Below are positions 58,849-64,000 of a stretch of 64,000 nt of DNA, in pieces. The translations under genes and the position numbers were made by a program. The notes below the pieces were generated by a model. It made no database searches and was not told where the DNA came from. It worked only from the letters and a program-made list of their open reading frames with translations. How positions within the stretch are numbered: position 1 is the first letter of the stretch; each line of letters opens with the position of its first letter. The stretch is from Streptomyces cyaneochromogenes (GTDB taxonomy: Bacteria; Actinomycetota; Actinomycetes; Streptomycetales; Streptomycetaceae), in contig NZ_CP034539.1 of the NCBI RefSeq assembly GCF_003963535.1, forward strand, positions 9,610,001-9,674,000, given 5' to 3'.

Positions 58849-59685
58849 TCATACCTGGGGAACGACCACGACCGGGCACGGCGCGTGATGCAGTACCGCA
58901 TGATTGATCAGGCCCAGCTGCAAACCCAAGTGCCCCTGTCGCCTTCGGGCGCCCACGACCAGCAGGTCCGCCCCTGACGCCGCCTCCAGCAGGGCCTGGC
59001 GTGCCGGTCCCTCGATCACCCTTCGGCTGACCGGCGCGTCCCGGTACCGCTCCGCCGCACCGCGCAAGGCGTCGTCGAGCACCTGCTCCGGCGGGCGTCG
59101 GTGAGCCTCAAGGGCGTACCACGGCGGGGCCTGAGGTGCGGTGAAAGCGCCGAAAGGTGTGCTCCAGGCGTGCACAGCCACCAGCCGGCAGCCCCGCACA
59201 CGGGCCTCACGGAACGCGAACCGGACAGCCGTGCCGCTGCCCTCCCCGTCCTCGACACCGACCACGACGCTCCCGAACCGGGCACCCCGGTGCTCCGCCG
59301 CGCCGCGCACCACGACGACCGGGCAGTCCGCTCGTGCCGCCACGGCCAGGCTGACCGAGCCCAGGAGCATCCCGGCGAGATCCCCGAGCCCCCGGGATCC
59401 GAGCACCAGCGCGAAGGCGTTGCGCCCCTTGTCGACCAGGGCGGAAGCCGCGTCCTCATGCAGCACCTCGCTCGACAGCCGCACCGTAGGAGCGCCATCC
59501 CTGGCGCGCTGCGCGGCAGCGCCGATCACGTCGGATGCCTCGTCGGATGCCTCATGGACCCTCACCGCCGCGTGCAGGAGGTGGAGCGGCACCTCGTGCC
59601 GGACCGCCTCGTCGACGGCCCAGTCCACCGCCTCCAGACTCGCCTCGGACCCGTCGACACCGACGACCAGGGGAATCGACACCAC
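58849..59685 (-). CDS. Universal stress protein, two USP domains
   Basis: The protein has 278 residues from tandem GTG codons at 59685/59682. Domain 1 runs from IPLVVGVDGSEASLEAVDWA to the nucleotide loop LGSRGLGDLAGMLLGSVSLA; domain 2 runs from SVVVGVEDGEGSGTAVRFAF to ARRRQGHLGLQLGLINHAVL. The ATP-binding glycines are intact in domain 1. It is closely similar to the USP at 51199. It is divergent from another USP gene with a gap of about 205 bases. Confidence 0.92.
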   Translation of the reverse strand: MVSIPLVVGVDGSEASLEAVDWAVDEAVRHEVPLHLLHAAVRVHEASDEASDVIGAAAQRARDGAPTVRLSSEVLHEDAASALVDKGRNAFALVLGSRGLGDLAGMLLGSVSLAVAARADCPVVVVRGAAEHRGARFGSVVVGVEDGEGSGTAVRFAFREARVRGCRLVAVHAWSTPFGAFTAPQAPPWYALEAHRRPPEQVLDDALRGAAERYRDAPVSRRVIEGPARQALLEAASGADLLVVGARRRQGHLGLQLGLINHAVLHHAPCPVVVVPQV

Positions 59686-59890
59686 CCCTGTCTCCTCTCG
59701 TGCCGGACTCCGCCGCTGCGCCTCTCTCCTCCCCAGGCCCACATGCGTCGCGGAGGAGATTGGGGTACTCCTCGAAGGAGACAACACATCACGCTCGGCC
59801 TGCCGGCGACGTCCGGACCATCCACACCATGCGACTCGTTCACCGTCGTCACCGTCATTCCCAGCTTCGTACGAGACGGAGGCCGCCGCC

Positions 59891-60760
59891 ATGCAACCAG
59901 TCGTCACCGTGGGCCTGGACGGCTCACCCGAGAGCCTTGCCGCCGCCCGCTGGGCCGCCGACGAGGCGGAGAAGCGCAAGCTGGCCCTGCGTCTGCTGCA
60001 CGCGTGGCCACTGTTGGCGCCGGAACCGACCGGCGTCCCCTCGGAAGTCGATCAGAACTACTGGGCCAAGCGTCTCGTCAACACTGCGAGGGCGGAGCTC
60101 CAAGCACACCACCCGGGCCTGTCCATCGTCGGGGACCTGGTCGCCGAAGACGCCCAGAACGCCCTGATCCAAGCGGCGTCGGAGTCCGAGATGACCGTGC
60201 TCGGTTCCCGGGGGCTGGAGCCGGTCGAGAGCTACTTCCTGGGCGACGTCAGCATGCCCGTCGTGGCACGGGCCGAGCGGCCGGTCGTACTCGTCCGCGC
60301 AGAGACCCCGGAGGAGGGGGCGCCCCCGGCACCCGCGAGCCGCGTGGTCGTGGCCCTGAAACTGCACGGATCCTCCGACGACCTGCTCGACTTCGCCTTC
60401 CACACCGCCGCGGCAAGGGGCGTCCCTCTGCTGGCCGTCCACGGACGCAGTGTGCCGCTCCATGCACGTGTGCCCTGGGGCGTGGACCACGACGCCACCG
60501 AAGAGCTGACGCGAGACGCGCAGAAGGAACTGAGCAAGGCGCTCCGACCCTGGCGCGAGAAGTACCCGCAGGTGACTGTCACCGACAGCATCCGTCTCGC
60601 AAGCCCGGCCAAAGCCGTCGTACGTGCCGCCGAAGGCGCGGCGCTGCTCGTCGTCGGCCGACGCGCACACCGGCACGGCCTGCCTCCCCACCTGGGCCCC
60701 GTGGCCCAGGCAGCCATCCATCACGGGAGCTGCCCCGTCGCCGTCGTCCCTCATGGCTGA
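59891..60760 (+). CDS. Universal stress protein, two USP domains (divergent subtype)
   Basis: The protein has 289 residues from MQPVVTVGLDGSPESL. Domain 1 has LGSRGLEPVESYFLGDVSMP, in which the usual glycine of the nucleotide loop is replaced; domain 2 has VVGRRAHRHGLPPHLGPVAQ with a similarly altered loop. It therefore may bind nucleotide weakly or not at all, unlike the USPs at 51199 and 58849. It precedes the alcohol dehydrogenase gene by 94 bases, in which gtccg-gtg-cggac (60772-60784) forms a small inverted repeat. Confidence 0.88.
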   Translation: MQPVVTVGLDGSPESLAAARWAADEAEKRKLALRLLHAWPLLAPEPTGVPSEVDQNYWAKRLVNTARAELQAHHPGLSIVGDLVAEDAQNALIQAASESEMTVLGSRGLEPVESYFLGDVSMPVVARAERPVVLVRAETPEEGAPPAPASRVVVALKLHGSSDDLLDFAFHTAAARGVPLLAVHGRSVPLHARVPWGVDHDATEELTRDAQKELSKALRPWREKYPQVTVTDSIRLASPAKAVVRAAEGAALLVVGRRAHRHGLPPHLGPVAQAAIHHGSCPVAVVPHG

Positions 60761-60854
60761 GCCGGGCCCCCGTCCGGTGCGGACCGAGGGGCAGGGGCTG
60801 CCGTCTTGCCCGGGAGCCCGGCCGGGGTGACCGTGGAGGTGAGGGAACGAGGGA

Positions 60855-61892
60855 GTGAACACCGTGCGAGCGCTCGTCTACCACGGTCCGGAACAGACCT
60901 CATGGGACACCGTCCCGGACCCCGCGATCGAGGAGGCGTCCGACGCGATCGTGCGCGTCGACGCCACCACAGTCTGCGGCAGTGATCTGCACATCCTGCG
61001 GGGGGACCTCCCCGAGGTGAAACCGGGGACGGTCCTCGGCCACGAGGCCGTCGGCGAGGTCGTGGAGGTCGGCAGCGACGTCCACGATCTGCGCCCCGGA
61101 AACCAGGTGATCGTGTCGTCCGTCTCGGCCTGCGGCCACTGCCGGGCGTGCCGCGACACCATGGGCGGCCAGTGCCGCGGAGGCGGTGGATGGATCCTGG
61201 GAAGCCTGATCAACGGGACGCAGGCCGAATTCGTGCGGGTGCCGTTCGCCGACTACTCCACCCATCGACGGCCCTCCGCGCTGGCACTGGACGACGCGGT
61301 CCTGCTCGCCGAAGTCCTCCCCACCGCCTACGAGGTCGGGGTGCGGAACGGACATGTGGGACCGGGAGACATCGTCGTCGTGGTGGGTGCGGGGCCCGTG
61401 GGGTTGGCCACGGTCGCCATCGCCCGTCTCTACTCGCCTCGCCGGATCATCGTCGTGGACCTGTCCACCGCCCGGCTGGAAGCCGCGGTCCGCCTGGGCG
61501 CCGATGCCGCCGAACTGCCCGGGCAGATGATCGCCGATCTCTCAGAGGAGCCGGGAGCCGACGTGGTCGTCGAGGCATCGGGTGAGCCGGAAGGCTTCGT
61601 CCTGTGCACCCGAGCCGTCCGCACCGGAGGGCATATCGCCAACATCGGCACGCACGGCAAGCCGGTCACGCTGCATCTCGAATCCCTGTGGCGCAAGAAC
61701 GTGACGATCAGCACCGGCCAGGTGGACACGTCCTCCACCCCTTGGCTGCTGGAGCTGGTGAGGTTCGGACGCCTGCCGGTCTCCCAGCTGGTCACCCACA
61801 CCTTCGGCCTCGATCGGATGGAGGATGCCTACGAGGTGTTCTCCCACGGCACCACCACGGGCGCCCTCAAGGTCGTGCTGCACCGCGAGTGA
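60855..61892 (+). CDS. Zinc-dependent alcohol dehydrogenase (MDR superfamily)
   Basis: The protein has about 345 residues from GTG 60855 (GTG 60864 also possible). The catalytic-zinc motif is in TVCGSDLHILRG and LGHEAVGEVVEVG; the structural zinc cysteines are in CGHCRACRDTMGGQC. The NAD-binding loop is VVGAGPVGLATVAIARL, followed by an acidic residue (IIVVDLSTARLE) that favours NAD(H). It could re-oxidise NADH by reducing aldehydes during oxygen limitation; the substrate is unknown. It is in the same direction as the preceding USP. Confidence 0.9.
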   Translation: MNTVRALVYHGPEQTSWDTVPDPAIEEASDAIVRVDATTVCGSDLHILRGDLPEVKPGTVLGHEAVGEVVEVGSDVHDLRPGNQVIVSSVSACGHCRACRDTMGGQCRGGGGWILGSLINGTQAEFVRVPFADYSTHRRPSALALDDAVLLAEVLPTAYEVGVRNGHVGPGDIVVVVGAGPVGLATVAIARLYSPRRIIVVDLSTARLEAAVRLGADAAELPGQMIADLSEEPGADVVVEASGEPEGFVLCTRAVRTGGHIANIGTHGKPVTLHLESLWRKNVTISTGQVDTSSTPWLLELVRFGRLPVSQLVTHTFGLDRMEDAYEVFSHGTTTGALKVVLHRE

Positions 61893-61918
61893 ACCGCCCG
61901 GCCCACAAGGGGCCGAAC

Positions 61919-61955
61919 GGGCCGTCCGGACCCTCGGTCAGGGCCGTCCGGCCCT
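61919..61955. promoter_or_regulatory. Tandem palindromic boxes upstream of the CoA-ligase gene
   Basis: gggccgtccggaccct (61919-61934) and agggccgtccggccct (61940-61955) are near copies, 22 bases apart from G to G (two helical turns). The second is a 6-4-6 inverted repeat and has the same 5-4-5 layout as the boxes at 55021 and 58765. The remainder of 61893-62199 (307 bases) shows a cccgc-aagaa-gcggg hairpin at 62053-62067 and no supported gene. Confidence 0.55.
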
Positions 61956-62199
61956 ACAACTCGTCGGCGAGCGGCGGTGCCATGGAATTGAGCCGAGGGC
62001 TACAAGGAGACACGGAGCAGCGGAACAGGGGCCGCGCACCGTGTGATTGGGGCCCGCAAGAAGCGGGCGGCCCCCGGCTCCGTCGACGCGCGCGGTACGC
62101 CGCCGGCCGTCCGATCCGGCCGTGTCCTGCGGCCGAGGTGCAGCCAGGACCGGGCTCGGCGACTCTGGACATCAGGGGCAGTGCCGGGAGGAGCAGCCC

Positions 62200-63990
62200 A
62201 TGCACTGGGAAACGATCCAGAAGGACACCGCACCGGTCGTCCCACCCCGACTCACCGACTACGACCAGGCCCGCTCCACCTTCACCTGGTCGCAGGCGCG
62301 CACCGCGCTGGCCGGGCTGCCCGACGGCGGGCTCAACATGGCCCACGAGGCGGTGGACCGGCACGCGGCCTCTGACCTCGCGGGCAAGGTCGCGCTGCGC
62401 TGCGTCGCTCGGGACGACTCCGTCTCGACCGTCACGTACGCGGAACTGGCCCGTCGTACGGCCCGTTTCGCGAACGTCCTGCGCTCACTCGGCGTGGGCC
62501 ACGGCGACCGGGTGTTCACCCTGCTGGGCCGCTGCCCCGAGCTCTACACCACGGTGCTGGGCGCGCTGAAGAACACCAGCGTGCTCTGCCCGCTCTTCTC
62601 AGCCTTCGGCCCCGACCCGGTCCAGCAGCGGCTGCGGCTCGGAGACGCGCAGGTCCTGGTCACCACCGCGGCCCTCTACCGGCGCAAGGTCGCCGAGCGC
62701 CGGGCATCGGTTCCCGGGCTGAAGCACGTCCTGATCGTCGGCCCCGGCGCCGACGAGCTGCCCGGCACCGCCTCCTTCGACAACCTGATGTCCACCGCCC
62801 CGGACGCCTTCACCATCCCGGAGACGTCTCCCGACGACATGGCGCTGCTCCACTTCACCAGCGGAACCACGGGCACCCCCAAGGGCGCGGTCCACGTCCA
62901 CGAGGCCGTCGTCGCCCACTACGCCACCGCCGCGTACGCCCTCGACCTGCACCCCGAGGACGTGTACTGGTGCACCGCCGACCCCGGCTGGGTCACCGGC
63001 ATGTCGTACGGGATCATCGCCCCGCTCGTCCACGGCGTGACGCTGGTCGTGGACGAGGGCGACTACGACGCCCGGCGCTGGTACCGGATCCTCGGCGAAC
63101 AGCGGGTCACCGTCTGGTACACGGCCCCAACGGCCCTGCGCATGCTGATGCGCGCCACCCCACGCCAAGGCCCGTACGACCTGCCGCGCTCCTACGACCT
63201 CTCTGCCTTGCGCTTCATCGCCTCCGTCGGCGAGCCCCTCAACCCGGAGGCCGTCGTGTGGGGCCGGGACGTGCTGGGCCTGCCGGTGCACGACAACTGG
63301 TGGCAAACGGAGACCGGTTGCATCATGATCGCGAACTTCGCGGCCGGCGAGATCCGGCCCGGCTCGATGGGACGGCCGCTGCCCGGCGTCGACGCCACCG
63401 TGCTGGAGCAGGGCGAGGATGGCCGAGCACTGGTCATCGACGGCAAGGTCACGGAAGTGGAAAGCCCCGACGTCGAGGGCGAGTTGGCGCTACGGCCGGG
63501 CTGGCCGTCGATGTTCCGCGGCTATCTGCACGACAAGGAGCGCTACGACGCCGCGTTCGCGGGCGGCTGGTACCTGACCGGAGACCTGGTCAGGCGGGAT
63601 GCGGACGGCTGGTACTGGTTCGTGGGGCGCGCGGATGACGTCATCAAGTCGGCTGGGCATCTGATCGGCCCGTTCGAGGTGGAGAGCGCGCTGATGGAGC
63701 ATCCGTCGGTGGCCGAGGCCGGGGTGATCGGACGGCCGGACCCGGTCGCCGGGAACGTGGTCAAGGCCTTCGTGTCGCTGCGGCCCGGTGTCGAGCCGAC
63801 CCCGGATCTTGAGCGGGAGTTGCTGGCCTTCGGCCGTCGCAAGTTGGGCCCTGCCGTCGCGCCCAGGGAGATCGCCTTCGATCAGCACCTGCCCAAGACG
63901 CGCAGCGGGAAGGTCATGCGCCGCCTCCTGCGCGCCCGCGAACTCGGCCTGCCGACCGGAGACTTGTCGACCTTGGAGGGATCCACATGA
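62200..63990 (+). CDS. AMP-forming acetyl/acyl-CoA synthetase
   Basis: The protein has 596 residues from ATG 62200, with gggagg upstream. It belongs to the ANL superfamily: A3 motif LLHFTSGTTGTPKGAVH, A5 DNWWQTETGCIM, A7 YLTGDLVRRDADGWYWFVGR, and the C-terminal catalytic lysine in LPKTRSGKVMRRLLRA. The WWQTETG motif is shared with acetyl-CoA synthetases, but the enzyme is shorter than standard Acs (about 650 residues), so acetate, propionate or another short acid are all possible. Its stop overlaps the next ATG. Tandem boxes lie in its promoter region. Confidence 0.9.
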   Translation: MHWETIQKDTAPVVPPRLTDYDQARSTFTWSQARTALAGLPDGGLNMAHEAVDRHAASDLAGKVALRCVARDDSVSTVTYAELARRTARFANVLRSLGVGHGDRVFTLLGRCPELYTTVLGALKNTSVLCPLFSAFGPDPVQQRLRLGDAQVLVTTAALYRRKVAERRASVPGLKHVLIVGPGADELPGTASFDNLMSTAPDAFTIPETSPDDMALLHFTSGTTGTPKGAVHVHEAVVAHYATAAYALDLHPEDVYWCTADPGWVTGMSYGIIAPLVHGVTLVVDEGDYDARRWYRILGEQRVTVWYTAPTALRMLMRATPRQGPYDLPRSYDLSALRFIASVGEPLNPEAVVWGRDVLGLPVHDNWWQTETGCIMIANFAAGEIRPGSMGRPLPGVDATVLEQGEDGRALVIDGKVTEVESPDVEGELALRPGWPSMFRGYLHDKERYDAAFAGGWYLTGDLVRRDADGWYWFVGRADDVIKSAGHLIGPFEVESALMEHPSVAEAGVIGRPDPVAGNVVKAFVSLRPGVEPTPDLERELLAFGRRKLGPAVAPREIAFDQHLPKTRSGKVMRRLLRARELGLPTGDLSTLEGST

Positions 63991-64000
63991 GCGCCGCCCG
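63987..64000 (+). CDS. Start of a further gene, cut by the window edge
   Basis: ATG at 63987 overlaps the CoA-ligase stop (ATGA) and reads MSAAR before the window ends. The overlap suggests a gene co-translated with the CoA ligase. Nothing can be said about its product. Confidence 0.5.

Overview
This is a very GC-rich (roughly 70%) actinobacterial chromosome segment, almost certainly Streptomyces or a close relative. Genes are dense, GTG starts are common, coupled genes overlap by 4 or 8 bases, and one pair of gaps holds inverted copies of what looks like the intergenic palindromic repeat common in Streptomyces. I see no rRNA, tRNA, CRISPR array, prophage, transposase or replication origin.

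Left part (0-12.5 kb). A fluoride-channel locus (crcB, DUF190, crcB; the first gene is cut by the window edge) is followed by an amide amino-acid catabolic module: a FadR/GntR regulator, an asparagine-type permease, a SxxK-type L-asparaginase, aspartate ammonia-lyase and glutaminase. Next come two coupled GT-C mannosyltransferases (MptB-like and GT87), a D,D-carboxypeptidase whose 3' end overlaps the GT87 gene by 277 bases, and a short Rho paralogue behind a C-rich leader.

Middle part (12.5-39 kb). This is ordinary accessory chromosome: a collapsed ECF42 sigma-factor locus, two PadR regulators with matching palindromes, a HutC-type GntR with a dre-like operator, a class C-type serine hydrolase, an acetylxylan-esterase-like hydrolase, an 8-oxoguanine deaminase-like enzyme, a molybdenum oxidoreductase with its flavin reductase, a PrmC-related methyltransferase with a changed motif, a PAS-GAF-PP2C phosphatase, an M20 hydrolase with substituted metal ligands, a FadH-like flavoprotein, secreted proteins, a GH75 chitosanase, an SDR/TetR pair with a clear operator, and a dhaKLM operon.

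Right part (39.2-64 kb). This is a compact redox/dormancy island whose content closely mirrors the mycobacterial DosR regulon: START-like protein, wax ester/triacylglycerol synthase, four universal stress genes (one frameshifted), two CBS-BON proteins, an Acg-type nitroreductase, a DUF1918-HTH-PNPOx fusion, Hsp20, a DUF1876 (Rv1738/Rv2632c-type) protein, nicotinate phosphoribosyltransferase, an Rv1733c-type membrane protein, a zinc alcohol dehydrogenase and an acyl/acetyl-CoA synthetase. Added to these are a two-gene NAD-linked formate dehydrogenase, a K+-channel-like protein and a GH65 disaccharide phosphorylase. Several intergenic regions carry related boxes. Two are GGGCCGARAGTCCCC, which aligns with the DosR core GGGACTWWAGTCCC; two share GCCGACCYTCGGC; and a tandem pair has GGGCC/GGCCC arms. 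This suggests that one DosR/OsdR-type response regulator, encoded outside the window, controls the island. The combined gene set fits redox balance, NAD supply, storage-lipid synthesis, glycan mobilisation and ribosome/protein protection during oxygen limitation or dormancy.
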